Shown: positions 54,219 to 64,000 of the stretch, piece by piece
Numbering within the stretch: the stretch's first letter is position 1
Layout: each line of letters opens with the position of its first letter
Assembly: GCA_903910745.1 (NCBI GenBank)
Contig: CAIWAO010000066.1
Coordinates: 1 to 64,000 of the forward strand
Length of the DNA: 64,000 nt
Direction of reading: 5' to 3'
Origin: an uncultured Burkholderiales bacterium
Lineage (GTDB): Bacteria > Pseudomonadota > Gammaproteobacteria > Burkholderiales > Burkholderiaceae_C
Program-made: the position numbers and the translations under genes
The notes under the pieces: generated by a model
Database searches by the model: none
Told to the model about the DNA's origin: nothing
The model's input: only the letters and a program-made list of their open reading frames with translations

Positions 54219-55151
54219 ATGTATCAACCCATTAAAAATTCATCAAGTCAATTCATCCCCATCAGAGATCAACGTTATCACGTGAGGACCTGGGGGAACA
54301 AGGAAAGCTTAAAACATCACAAACCACTTGTTTTATTACATGGATGGATGGACGTGGCCGCATCATTTCAGTTTATGGTGGACGCTTTAAAGATCGATCG
54401 ATTCATCATCGCACCAGACTGGAGGGGATTTGGGCTAACTAAAAGCATTGACTCTAGGACTCGCCCAGTTGATCATTATTTATTTGCTGATTATTTAGGC
54501 GACTTAGATTTTTTACTTGATCACTATTTTCAAGATGAGCCCATAGAGCTAGTAGGTCACAGCATGGGGGGCAACATCAGCATGATTTATTCTGGAGTTA
54601 GACCACAAAGAATCCACAAACTCATCAATCTCGAGGGATTCGGAATGGCAAGTACCACCCCCTCGCAAGCGGCAAATAGATATGCAAAATGGATGGATGA
54701 AATCAAAGAGCTCCACAAAGGAAATATTAATTTAAAACCTTACAAAAATCTTGCAGATGTTGCCCAAAGGCTCATAAAAAACAACCCCAGAATTTCACCT
54801 GATAAAGCTGAGTGGCTTGCAGGTCATTGGGCTCAGGAGGATTTAGACGGTGCTTGGCATATTTTGGGTGAGGCAGCCCACAAAGTTAGCAGTGTGCATC
54901 TTTACAGAGCCGATGAAACAAGCGAGATCCACAACGGCATTAGTGCACCAGTTTTATGTGTCACGGCAGAGGAAGATAGTCTTCAAAAATGGTGGGGTAA
55001 GAGTTACAAAATAGAAGAGTTTTACGAGCGCATGAAAGTAGTTAAAGACATTCGTTACCACGAACTTGCAAACACCGGACATATGCTTCACCATGATCAA
55101 CCTTTAGCTTTAGCGAAACTCATTGAAAACTTCCTCCAAAATAATTTATGA
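54219..55151 (+). CDS. Alpha/beta hydrolase
   Basis: LVLLHGWMDVAASFQFMVD, LVGHSMGGNISMIY. Confidence 0.93.
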   Translation: MYQPIKNSSSQFIPIRDQRYHVRTWGNKESLKHHKPLVLLHGWMDVAASFQFMVDALKIDRFIIAPDWRGFGLTKSIDSRTRPVDHYLFADYLGDLDFLLDHYFQDEPIELVGHSMGGNISMIYSGVRPQRIHKLINLEGFGMASTTPSQAANRYAKWMDEIKELHKGNINLKPYKNLADVAQRLIKNNPRISPDKAEWLAGHWAQEDLDGAWHILGEAAHKVSSVHLYRADETSEIHNGISAPVLCVTAEEDSLQKWWGKSYKIEEFYERMKVVKDIRYHELANTGHMLHHDQPLALAKLIENFLQNNL

Positions 55152-56419
55152 GTAGTCTTGACCGCAACTCTGCTGATACCTTTGATGCGGTCATCATCGG
55201 AGCAGGTGCAGCAGGCCTATTTTGTGCTGGGGTGGCTCAATCTAAGGGGCTGAAAATTTTAGTTATTGATCACAGCGAAAAATTAGCTGAAAAGATCAGG
55301 ATCTCCGGAGGCGGAAGATGCAACTTCACCAACAAGGATATGGATGTCAGGAGTCCTCACAAATATTTCATTGGTGAGAATCCCCAATTCTGCAGAAGCG
55401 CTCTCTCCAAATACACTCCGGATGATTTTCTAAACCTACTTAAAAAATATGGTGTTGCATTTCACGAAAAGCACAAAGGGCAACTCTTTTGCGACCACTC
55501 TGCAAAAGATATTATTGATGTGTTAATTTCGCAGTGCAATGAAAGTGATGGTGGCTCAGTGCAGATTAGGAACCCTTGCCGTGTTGAACATATTGAATTT
55601 AATGCACCCGCACTTGGGGAGAATGGAGCAGGCAAGGGTTATTACAAAATAGACACTGACAAAGGTCATGTTCTCACGCCCTCTGTTGTCATTGCAACTG
55701 GGGGACTCTCAATTCCTATGATAGGAGCGAGTGATTTTGGTTACAACATAGCAAAGCAGTTCAACCTACCCCTAGTTCCCACTCGGCCAGCTTTGGTACC
55801 TCTGACTTTTGAGGGCAATGCATGGAGCCCCTATGCCCATCTCTCAGGCCTTTCATTGCCTGTTGTCATCTCTACTGGTATTAAGAAAAACCGCATTGAA
55901 TTTGCAGAGGATCTACTCTTCACTCACCGAGGTTTATCAGGCCCCGGAATTTTGCAAATTTCTAGTTACTGGAGTCCTGGTGAGAACATACATGTGAACC
56001 TATCACCTGAGCAGGAACTTCGCGATGTATTTATTAAAACCAAGCAAGTTTCCCGTAAACTCTTGGTCAATGAGCTCTCAAATTGGGTCCCATCTCGCTT
56101 GGCTCAGGCCTGGACTGATCAAAATACAACACTACAAAACCCCTTTAACCAAATTCCCGACTCAGCATTGACACAATTAGCCAACAGACTCGAAAACTGG
56201 GAGCTCACCCCCTCCGGGACCGAAGGATATAAAAAAGCAGAAGTAACAGCCGGCGGAGTGAGTACAAAGGTATTAAATCAACAAACCATGGAGTCCACTC
56301 AAAGGGGGCTGTACTTCATTGGTGAGGTGGTTGACATCACAGGATGGCTTGGAGGCTATAACTTTCAATGGGCTTGGTCCAGCGGTTTTGCCTGCGCTAA
56401 CAGTCTAAATCCAGCATAA
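55148..56419 (+). CDS. HI0933-like NAD(P)/FAD-dependent oxidoreductase
   Basis: DAVIIGAGAAGLFCAGVA, ISGGGRCNFTN, GEVVDITGWLGGYNFQWAWSSG. Confidence 0.93.
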   Translation: MSSLDRNSADTFDAVIIGAGAAGLFCAGVAQSKGLKILVIDHSEKLAEKIRISGGGRCNFTNKDMDVRSPHKYFIGENPQFCRSALSKYTPDDFLNLLKKYGVAFHEKHKGQLFCDHSAKDIIDVLISQCNESDGGSVQIRNPCRVEHIEFNAPALGENGAGKGYYKIDTDKGHVLTPSVVIATGGLSIPMIGASDFGYNIAKQFNLPLVPTRPALVPLTFEGNAWSPYAHLSGLSLPVVISTGIKKNRIEFAEDLLFTHRGLSGPGILQISSYWSPGENIHVNLSPEQELRDVFIKTKQVSRKLLVNELSNWVPSRLAQAWTDQNTTLQNPFNQIPDSALTQLANRLENWELTPSGTEGYKKAEVTAGGVSTKVLNQQTMESTQRGLYFIGEVVDITGWLGGYNFQWAWSSGFACANSLNPA

Positions 56420-56634
56420 GTATCTCAAAAGCAGCCCAAGTTTGCTGCATCTTGATGGAATTTACATTTGTCGAGCATATTAAAAGACTTTCAAAGGAGC
56501 TATAATTGAGGGCTAACTTGGCTAATCCTCCAACGGCCGCAAACAAATAGTTGGAGTATCAATCGCAATCATTGGTATGAGGCTCTTCGATCTACCTTAT
56601 TAAGATGATTTGCACATTTTGAAAATTTTCGTTA

Positions 56635-56847
56635 ATGACAACTATTCGATTAAAAGAGAACGAGCCCTTTGACGTAGCATTGCGTCGTTTTAAGCGCACC
56701 ATCGAAAAATTGGGTTTACTCACTGAGCTAAGAGCGCGTGAGTTTTATGAAAAACCAACTGCTGAGCGCAAGCGCAAAAAGGCGGCTGCTGTTAAACGTC
56801 ACTACAAGCGTGTACGTAGCATGCAGTTACCTAAGAAAATGTATTAA
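56635..56847 (+). CDS. rpsU: 30S ribosomal protein S21
   Basis: [42 protein letters not shown]. Confidence 0.98.
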   Translation: MTTIRLKENEPFDVALRRFKRTIEKLGLLTELRAREFYEKPTAERKRKKAAAVKRHYKRVRSMQLPKKMY

Positions 56848-56871
56848 TACACCCGCTGCCTAGAGTCATTC

Positions 56872-56910
56872 AAAGCTCGCACGGGGCAACCCGAGCGGGC
56901 TTTTGTTTTT
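56872..56910 (+). terminator. Rho-independent terminator downstream of rpsU
   Basis: AAAGCTCGC-A-CGGG-GCAA-CCCG-A-GCGGGCTTT then TTTTGTTTTT; GNRA loop. Confidence 0.9.
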
Positions 56911-56976
56911 CTGGGGCCATAAACAGCAAGACTTGCTCACCCCCTCATCAATAATCAAAACTAAATAGGACGATAT

Positions 56977-57420
56977 ATGAGCCTTAAAGATCAAATCACT
57001 GAAGATATGAAAAACGCCATGAGAGCAAAGGATACCCAAAAGCTTGGGACCATTCGCTTGCTTCAGGCCGCCATTAAACAGCGTGAAGTTGATGAGCGCA
57101 TCACGCTAGATGATGTTGCAGTGATAGCAATTGTTGATAAACTAATCAAACAAAGAAAAGACTCGGTTGCAGCTTACACAAGCGCGGGACGTCAAGACCT
57201 AGCTGACGTTGAGACTCTTGAGATGGGTATTTTAGAGGCCTATCTCCCTCAAAGAATGAGTGCTGAGGAGATCACCGCGGCCGTAAAAGCATTGGTCGTT
57301 GAGCTGGGTGCTACTGGCCCTGCTGACATGGGTAAAGTGATGGGCGCTGTAAAAACCAAGTTCGCCGGCAAGGCGGATATGGGATTGGTCAGCGCAGCAG
57401 TCAAGACTGCGCTGAACTAA
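56977..57420 (+). CDS. yqeY: GatB/YqeY domain protein
   Basis: MKNAMRAKDTQKLGTIRLLQAAIKQREVDER, LEAYLPQRMS. Confidence 0.95.
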   Translation: MSLKDQITEDMKNAMRAKDTQKLGTIRLLQAAIKQREVDERITLDDVAVIAIVDKLIKQRKDSVAAYTSAGRQDLADVETLEMGILEAYLPQRMSAEEITAAVKALVVELGATGPADMGKVMGAVKTKFAGKADMGLVSAAVKTALN

Positions 57421-57467
57421 GAAAGTCTCGCTAAACTAGGTCACGCAATCCACCGTATTTTTAGTAT

Positions 57468-58859
57468 TTAGTCAGAGCCCGCGATCTTCATTTTATTGAT
57501 CAATACGGAGCCAATAGTTTTGGCTCCGTAGTTATAGGCATCTGCTCCAACGGCAAGAATCCCTTCGTACATGTCTAGCAAATTTCCAGCGATCGTAATT
57601 TCTTGAACTGGAAACGCGATTTCTCCTCGCTCTACCCAAAAACCACTCGCCCCTCGTGAATAGTCACCTGTAACCGAATTCACGCCTTGGCCCATGAGTT
57701 CAATCACAAACAGGCCAGTATCTAATTTACGAAGCATTTCTTTTAAATCATCACCTGGCTTCGTGTTTTTCGAGGTCAGAGTCAAATTGTGCGACCCCCC
57801 GGCATTACCAGTTGTCTTCATACCCAGTTTGCGAGCTGAGTAAGTGCTTAAAAAGTATCCCTGTATTTTTCCGTCCTCAATGACTTGACGTGCTTTTGTA
57901 ATCACACCTTCATCATCAAAGGGAGAGCTTCCTTTGCCTCGCATTACGAATGGGTCCTCAAAGACATCAATGTGATTTGGAAGCACTTGTTTGCCCATTG
58001 ATTCCATAAGGAAACTGCTCTTGCGGTACAACGCACCTCCGCTGATCGCTTGAATCAAGTGCCCAAGCAAACCAGCTGCAAGGGGAGCCTCAAAAAGAAC
58101 GGGGCAAGTTTTTGTTGAAATCTTTCTTGCGTGCAAACGACTGAGTGCACGCTCTGCTGCGTACCTACCCACCCTCTCGGGAGAGGCCAACTCAGTTGCA
58201 TTCCTCATAGAACTGTACCAAGAATCCCTTTGCATATCATCGCCTTCACCGGCAATAGGGGCTACTGACAAACTGTGCCTTGAGCTGGCATAGCCGCCTC
58301 TAAATCCGTTTGTGTGGGCGCTAAAGAAGTGACTTTGCTGGGCCGAGACTGCCGCGCCTTCGCTGTTGGCAATTTGAGAGTCTGTGTCAAATGCAGCAGC
58401 CTCACACCTTAGTGCCAACTGCATTGCCCCCTCACTATCGATATCCCAGGGATGAAACAGGTCCAAATCTCGGTGATGGGTTGAGATGTCAGATTTCTCA
58501 GGCAAGCCAGCAAAAGAGTCCTCTGCCGTGAATTTGGCAATATCAAAGGCAGCCTGCACTGTTCTTTGGATCGCTTCATGTGAAAAATCTGAGGTGCTGG
58601 CGTTACCCCTTCTTTTGCCCACGTAAACTGTGATGCCTAAAGATTTATCTCTGTTTCTCTCCACATTTTCAAGCTCCCCCTTGCGTACGGATACGCTAAG
58701 TCCGCAACCCTCTGAGGCCTCGGCTGCAGCGTCAGTTGCACCGAGCTTTAGGGCGTGCGCTAAGGCGGCGTCTACCAAAGACTCAAACTGATTTCTGGTA
58801 TGACTAAATCCCCTGAGTTGATCGGCCTGAGATGAATGGGTTGGTTCGGTGTGGTTCAT
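57468..58859 (-). CDS. pmbA: TldD/PmbA-family metalloprotease PmbA
   Basis: VSVRKGELENVERNRDKSLGITVYVG, DYSRGASGFWVERGEI. Confidence 0.95.
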   Translation of the reverse strand: MNHTEPTHSSQADQLRGFSHTRNQFESLVDAALAHALKLGATDAAAEASEGCGLSVSVRKGELENVERNRDKSLGITVYVGKRRGNASTSDFSHEAIQRTVQAAFDIAKFTAEDSFAGLPEKSDISTHHRDLDLFHPWDIDSEGAMQLALRCEAAAFDTDSQIANSEGAAVSAQQSHFFSAHTNGFRGGYASSRHSLSVAPIAGEGDDMQRDSWYSSMRNATELASPERVGRYAAERALSRLHARKISTKTCPVLFEAPLAAGLLGHLIQAISGGALYRKSSFLMESMGKQVLPNHIDVFEDPFVMRGKGSSPFDDEGVITKARQVIEDGKIQGYFLSTYSARKLGMKTTGNAGGSHNLTLTSKNTKPGDDLKEMLRKLDTGLFVIELMGQGVNSVTGDYSRGASGFWVERGEIAFPVQEITIAGNLLDMYEGILAVGADAYNYGAKTIGSVLINKMKIAGSD

Positions 58860-59019
58860 TTATTTGAATTTTTGGGCTGACTTTTAAAAATACTGAAAAA
58901 AGCTTCAATTAGTAATCAACTTGAATTGTCTTCATTTGTCTGCAATTGTCTGAAATTGTTGCTGGCAACGGATATATGATACTAGCCTAACTAGATCCCA
59001 TACTAAAAGTCTGATATTG

Positions 59020-59685
59020 ATGGCAAAGAAATTAAAAAAAGGTTATTTCGTAAAAGGTCAATTCGTTGCCGAGGGCAGTGATCTTGACCTTGAACTAAAA
59101 ATAGAATTAAAAGGAACGGACTCCCTCAGTAAAACTGATAAAAAAAGGGGGAGCTCAGAGCTACAAGCCCTAGGCGAGTCCCTCTTGACCCTCAGGCAAG
59201 ATTTAGTGGACCGGTTGGGCTCTGCAGGTGCACTACCGGAGATTTTAGTAGAAGCCGTTGAACAAGCAAAAAAAATAACTGACTTCGAGGGCAAAAGACG
59301 CCAACTCCAATATGTTGGCAAGCTCATGAGGAAACTTGATGAGGAGGATGTGAAAGCTCTTCGTGAATGCTTGGATGAACAACAGTCTGGTAGCGCCAGA
59401 GAAACGCAGATGCTGCACCTGGTGGAGGCATGGCGTGCTAGGCTCTTAGAGGATGACAATGCTGTTGAAGAATTAATACTCAGTCGCCCGACCATAGACA
59501 TTCAACAATTAAGAGCCCTCATCCGTCAAGCCAGGCGTGACAATAAAACCCAGCCAAGTGACATCTCCAAAGGGCTCGCCCCCAGACAAAGCAAAGCATA
59601 TCGAGAGCTTTTTCAGTTCATGAAAGACGTATTGGATCAGCATCCGGATGACTCAGAAGATGAGCATGTACCAACTATTAGTTAA
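59020..59685 (+). CDS. yjgA: YjgA/DarP ribosome-associated protein (DUF615)
   Basis: FEGKRRQLQYVGKLMRKLD, LIRQARRDNKT..KAYRELFQFMKD. Confidence 0.94.
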   Translation: MAKKLKKGYFVKGQFVAEGSDLDLELKIELKGTDSLSKTDKKRGSSELQALGESLLTLRQDLVDRLGSAGALPEILVEAVEQAKKITDFEGKRRQLQYVGKLMRKLDEEDVKALRECLDEQQSGSARETQMLHLVEAWRARLLEDDNAVEELILSRPTIDIQQLRALIRQARRDNKTQPSDISKGLAPRQSKAYRELFQFMKDVLDQHPDDSEDEHVPTIS

Positions 59686-59709
59686 ATTAGTTAAATTAGG
59701 TAATTTCGA

Positions 59710-60297
59710 ATGTCAACCTATGATTCAGTAAAAATTGGCCTTCTCTCCATCAGCGACCGAGCAAGTTCAGGCGTTTATGAGGATAAAGGCATACCAGCAC
59801 TCACGACATGGCTCAAGTCTGCTCTGCACAATGCTATTGAGCTTGAAACCAGGCTAATCGCAGACGACCAACTAACGATTCAAAACACCCTGATTGAGTT
59901 GGTTGATTTAGGTTGTTCGTTGGTTTTGACGACTGGAGGTACTGGCCCTGCACTAAGAGATGTAACACCTGAGGCCACGCTTGCTGTAGCGCATAAAGTG
60001 ATGCCGGGCTTTGGCGAGCAAATGCGCCAAATTAGTCTTCACTTCGTTCCAACTGCGATTTTGTCAAGACAAACTGCAGTGATTCGAGATAAGAGTCTCA
60101 TCATCAATCTTCCAGGTCAACCCAAATCGATTGAAGAAACTTTAACAGGGCTGAAGTCTAAAGATGGAGAAGTTATTGCACAAGGGATTTTTGCAGCTGT
60201 CCCCTATTGCATTGATTTGATAGGGGGACCTTATATTGAAACGAAAGATGATGTCTGCAAATCTTTCAGACCTAAAAACGCAATTAGAAAATCTTGA
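59710..60297 (+). CDS. mog: Molybdopterin adenylyltransferase
   Basis: IGLLSISDRASSGVYEDKGIPAL, LVLTTGGTGPALRDVTPEAT. Confidence 0.95.
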   Translation: MSTYDSVKIGLLSISDRASSGVYEDKGIPALTTWLKSALHNAIELETRLIADDQLTIQNTLIELVDLGCSLVLTTGGTGPALRDVTPEATLAVAHKVMPGFGEQMRQISLHFVPTAILSRQTAVIRDKSLIINLPGQPKSIEETLTGLKSKDGEVIAQGIFAAVPYCIDLIGGPYIETKDDVCKSFRPKNAIRKS

Positions 60298-60338
60298 GTT
60301 TTTAGGAATCAGTGATCAATGTCTTCTTGAGTAAAGTT

Positions 60339-60788
60339 TTACTTATTACGTTGATTCATTTGACCCTTGAATTGTCCACCGCGCTCGATCTCCAACTCTG
60401 AGTATTCGAGTTTACCGCTGACAACTCCTGAGGCATGAATGATGATGTGAGTTTCACAAACTACGTCTTCATGCAGCTCACCTTGAACATCAATTTCTTT
60501 GGCTTTTACTTTGCCAGTTATGTGACCGGTCTTACCGATCTGAAGAGTTTCTGCACTTAACTCTCCATTAACTTTACCGTTGATGATTGCGGTTCCAGGA
60601 ACAGCAATAGTTCCATTAAATGTGACGCCTTCACCAATCACTAAATTATTATTTTCTGATGAATTTCTTCTGGGCTCATTAGCTACGACAGGATCTTCAT
60701 AACTGCGTTGGGCTTGCTCACGAATGAGTTGGGACCTGCGTCTTTGCTCTTCCAATCGGTTTCTTAGATCCGCATCTTCTTTTGCCAT
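60339..60788 (-). CDS. Bactofilin-family protein
   Basis: VIGEGVTFNGTIAVPGTAIINGKVNGELSAETLQIGKTGHITGKVKAKEIDVQGEL. Confidence 0.92.
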   Translation of the reverse strand: MAKEDADLRNRLEEQRRRSQLIREQAQRSYEDPVVANEPRRNSSENNNLVIGEGVTFNGTIAVPGTAIINGKVNGELSAETLQIGKTGHITGKVKAKEIDVQGELHEDVVCETHIIIHASGVVSGKLEYSELEIERGGQFKGQMNQRNK

Positions 60789-60925
60789 ATTTTGCCTCGT
60801 CAAATATATTACTAACTATAGCTCATTTAGAGTACGTTTTTTGCAACAAAACCACGCTGAGTAGTACAAATGTGCTAATTTAAAGCTCATGCACAAATTT
60901 ATGAATAACTTTATTCTTTTTTTAA

Positions 60926-61543
60926 TTAATTGCTGCTGCGTATTGGAGGCGATGCAAACTCAGCCTCATGCCGACGAGCTCTAAGTCTGTAAACCATAAA
61001 AAGCACAACCGCTAAGTTACCAATCAAAACACTTGCATTGGTGATTGTGGTGTGTTTAACCAAATGTATGAGCTCAAAAGGCAAATACAAAGCGCCGCCC
61101 AAGGCGGCTAGCCACTCTGCCCACACCCTGTCTTTCCATAAGCCGTAAGCCTCAGCGAGTCTAACTATTGCATAACAAACGCTGAGGGCGACTATGTTGT
61201 AAAGATTTGATGTCGCAACCCAATCTGCGGTCTCAATCAACAGTTGCGGGTAATGAGCATCTGGATCTAAGTGATAGTGGCCAATTAACGCGTAGGCCAG
61301 TCCAATCACATCAGAGTGCGCTAAAGAAAGCAGTCCTAAACTTGCAGCAATTGCAGCAACGCCCTTGATTAATTCGAAAACAGCTATGGTGAGAAGTGCC
61401 CCCCTAGACTTGCCCACTACTGAAGGAGTCAACAACTCTGTTGTATGTAAATCGTGTAAGGTGACCTCTTTTTGCCCAGAAACTTTTTCAGATTCATGTG
61501 CGATGTTGACCACATTTGAGGGAGAGCTAAGGTCGTTAGTCAT
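60926..61543 (-). CDS. DUF2127 membrane protein
   Basis: FELIKGVAAIAASLG...EAYGLWKDRVWAEWLAALGGALYLPFELIHL. Confidence 0.88.
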   Translation of the reverse strand: MTNDLSSPSNVVNIAHESEKVSGQKEVTLHDLHTTELLTPSVVGKSRGALLTIAVFELIKGVAAIAASLGLLSLAHSDVIGLAYALIGHYHLDPDAHYPQLLIETADWVATSNLYNIVALSVCYAIVRLAEAYGLWKDRVWAEWLAALGGALYLPFELIHLVKHTTITNASVLIGNLAVVLFMVYRLRARRHEAEFASPPIRSSN

Positions 61544-61618
61544 TCAATTTTTTATGTTTTTTAGCTCAGAGGATAGAGCTTTTTATTCGTTACACAAATA
61601 GTCTACAACAAAGTAAAG

Positions 61619-62383
61619 TTATTCAATCAACTTACTGAGACGCTTTGACTCAAAATGATTCGAACTTATTTTGTCTTGAGACTTTCTGACAGCTGGATCG
61701 TTGGTCAATTTTTCGATCACCGCCCACAAAAATTCAATCTGTTCTTCTTGAGATTGGGCATTATCAATAAGACCACGCAATGCTTGGCTGATGGGATCGT
61801 CATTTTGGGTAACACCGTAAGCAGAAAATCCCATTTTTGAGGCTGCCTCCTCACGTTTAGCATCGCCAGCTTGTTCGATAATTCGCGCTGGATTTCCGAC
61901 CGCAGTGGCTCCACTAGGGACAGGCTTAGTAACTACAGCATTGCTACCGATTTTGGCGCCGTCTCCAATCTCAAAACCACCCAAAACTTTTGCACCTGCG
62001 CCCACCACCACATCTTTACCTAGCGTGGGATGACGCTTTGTATTTTTATAAAGCGTTGTGCCTCCAAGGGTCACTCCTTGGTAAATGGTACAGCCATCAC
62101 CCACAACTGCAGTCTCGCCAATCACGACACCCATTGCGTGATCAAAAAATACCCGTTCACCAATAGTTGCGCCAGGATGAATTTCTATCCCGGTGAAAAA
62201 CCTGGAGAAGTGGGATACAACTCTGCCTAGCCAAAACAAACGCATGAGCCAAAGCCGGTGGGCAATTCTGTGAAAAATAAGCGCATGCAGACCTGGATAA
62301 CAGGTTAATATTTCCAGGCGACTTTTGGCCGCAGGATCTCGCTCCAAAATACACTCAATATCTGATCTAATTTTCTTAAACAT
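61619..62383 (-). CDS. cysE: Serine O-acetyltransferase
   Basis: [44 protein letters not shown]. Confidence 0.97.
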   Translation of the reverse strand: MFKKIRSDIECILERDPAAKSRLEILTCYPGLHALIFHRIAHRLWLMRLFWLGRVVSHFSRFFTGIEIHPGATIGERVFFDHAMGVVIGETAVVGDGCTIYQGVTLGGTTLYKNTKRHPTLGKDVVVGAGAKVLGGFEIGDGAKIGSNAVVTKPVPSGATAVGNPARIIEQAGDAKREEAASKMGFSAYGVTQNDDPISQALRGLIDNAQSQEEQIEFLWAVIEKLTNDPAVRKSQDKISSNHFESKRLSKLIE

Positions 62384-62385
62384 GT

Positions 62386-63258
62386 TCAGAGTCTATCTTT
62401 TTTTGAGTCAAATGTTTGGTTTGCGGTTTTTGTTGCCTGCTCCGATTTTTCTTGTTGCTGGGAGAGTTGAATCATATTTCTAGCTATACCTCGGAAAATA
62501 TGGATTTCTTCCTCTGTCATTTGAGCTCGGTTAAAGAGTTGATTGAGTCTTGGCATCAGTTTTTTGGGAGCCTCTGGATCTAAAAAACCTATTGCCTCAA
62601 GGGCACTTTGCCAATGAGCGATTAACCCAGAGAGTTGCGATGCATCCGCGAGACGATCCCTTTGAATCTGAAAAGAGTCCGACTGTTCGCGCTCTTGAAT
62701 TGCCTCGGGTTGATTAAAACCTCCTAGACAACTCCTCCATTCATATGCAATTAACTGAACTGCAGCAGACAAGTTTAAAGAACCGAATGCTGGATTTGAG
62801 GCAATGCTAAGAGCGACATTGCACCTGTAGACATCTTCGTTCGTCATTCCGTAGCGCTCGGAGCCAAATAAAAAGGCAATTCCAGTATGACTTGGCCCTG
62901 TTACTTGAGGGGAAATAATGGATGGAGTTTTATGTATTCCAATTTCCTCTGAAAAGGCTTCCAAATGCTCCCTGGGGTCAAGCGTGGGAGGCCCAAAATC
63001 TCGAGGTGTCATCGCAGTTGCACATAGATGGGTTATGCCCTCCAGTGCATCGTCTAAATGCTGCACAATTCGGGCTTTATCTAGAACGTCTAATGCACCA
63101 CTAGAGCGTTGGATCGTTTCCTCTTTCCTGAGTACATTCGCCCACCGTGGGCGAACCAGTACCAGGTCATCAAATCCCATCACCTTCATGGCCCTTGCGG
63201 TTGCACCTACGTTTCCAGCGTGAGAGGTCTCGATGAGAATAAAACGTGTATGAATCAC
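62386..63258 (-). CDS. trmJ: tRNA Cm32/Um32 methyltransferase (SpoU/TrmH type)
   Basis: [50 protein letters not shown]. Confidence 0.95.
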   Translation of the reverse strand: MIHTRFILIETSHAGNVGATARAMKVMGFDDLVLVRPRWANVLRKEETIQRSSGALDVLDKARIVQHLDDALEGITHLCATAMTPRDFGPPTLDPREHLEAFSEEIGIHKTPSIISPQVTGPSHTGIAFLFGSERYGMTNEDVYRCNVALSIASNPAFGSLNLSAAVQLIAYEWRSCLGGFNQPEAIQEREQSDSFQIQRDRLADASQLSGLIAHWQSALEAIGFLDPEAPKKLMPRLNQLFNRAQMTEEEIHIFRGIARNMIQLSQQQEKSEQATKTANQTFDSKKDRL

Positions 63259-63403
63259 AAAAGTAAATATTAGTATGCAAAAGATATGATTATCCGTGAT
63301 TCACCATCATGAAAATAAGTACTGAAAAACAATTGATATTCAAGCTCATGCACTGCCTGTTTCCAATTAAATCAGCGCTAAAATATAGATTCTCACTATT
63401 TGT

Positions 63404-63436
63404 CACCGCCTGCATTGCTCAGGCGAGTGTTTTTTG
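63404..63436 (+). terminator. Rho-independent terminator in the suhB upstream region
   Basis: CACCGCCTG-CATTGCT-CAGGCGAGTG (one bulge) then TTTTTTG. Confidence 0.75.
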
Positions 63437-63525
63437 TTCTTATTGATGCACATTGCTCTATTCATTTTTGTCATTCGTATTTACGATTTACAAAAAATTG
63501 TTGGCGCACAGTATCCTAAAAATTT

Positions 63526-64000
63526 ATGATCACCACACTTCATCCCATGCTAAACGTAGCCATCAAGGCTGCTCGCGCTGCAGGCGCTATTATCAACCGT
63601 GCCGCGTTAGATGTGGAGTCTGTGCGAATTTCACAAAAACAGGTCAATGACTTCGTTACCGAGGTAGACCAAGCCAGTGAACAAGTGATCATAGAAACCC
63701 TATTAACAGCATATCCGGATCACGGTATTTTGGCTGAGGAGTCAGGTTCAATTCATGGCAACCCAAATTCAGATCATGTTTGGTGTATAGACCCCCTAGA
63801 CGGCACAACAAATTTTATTCATGGCTTTCCTTTTTATTGTGTAAGCATAGCCTTGATCAGTCACGGCAAAATAGAGCAAGCCGTAGTCTACGACCCCACT
63901 CGCAACGACTTGTATACAGCAACAAAAGGTCGTGGCTCATTTGTCAATGACAGACGTCTGCGGGTCAGCAAGAGGATTCGTTTAAACGAGTGTTTGATAT
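63526..64000 (+). CDS. suhB: Inositol monophosphatase family (truncated by window end)
   Basis: [27 protein letters not shown]...ILAEESG...[26 protein letters not shown]. Confidence 0.96.
   Translation, partial: MITTLHPMLNVAIKAARAAGAIINRAALDVESVRISQKQVNDFVTEVDQASEQVIIETLLTAYPDHGILAEESGSIHGNPNSDHVWCIDPLDGTTNFIHGFPFYCVSIALISHGKIEQAVVYDPTRNDLYTATKGRGSFVNDRRLRVSKRIRLNECLI

Noticed and set aside
59058-59501. 147-aa minus-strand ORF, Ser-rich
   Set aside because: Antisense to yjgA; composition is the complement of an acidic/Leu-rich coding frame.

Overview
The window is mostly a conserved, gene-dense chromosomal segment of a betaproteobacterium. Burkholderiales (Comamonadaceae/Polynucleobacter-like) is inferred from gene content and synteny: cysS-alkA-accA-tilS-lysC-tRNA-Ser, nrdR-ribD-ribE-ribBA-ribH-nusB, ybgC-tolQRA, parC/parE, dapA-bamC-MBL, pyrG-kdsA-eno-ftsB, hslO/gamma-CA, DUF455/xerD, murB, yajQ, rpsU-yqeY, pmbA/yjgA/mog, cysE/trmJ and suhB. 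The only clearly accessory region is the first ~1.09 kb. It lies against the 3' end of tRNA-Ser(GCT) and holds an IS3-like transposase fragment fused to the N-terminus of a phage-type ParB/methylase gene, an intact YefM-YoeB-like toxin-antitoxin pair with a TGTACA operator-like palindrome, and a decayed HVO_A0114-type regulator/antitoxin remnant. No CRISPR array, BGC, prophage or defence island was seen. The better leads elsewhere are a small Cys-rich ORF coupled to hslO, an orphan 196-aa ORF converging on it, a small TM protein ORF, structured intergenic regions (7123-7203, 14206-14459, 63404-63460), a C9 tract in ybgC, low-complexity insertions in conserved enzymes, and ybgC-tolQRA without adjacent tolB-pal. 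All calls were made by eye from sequence and the supplied ORF track; no database search was run.
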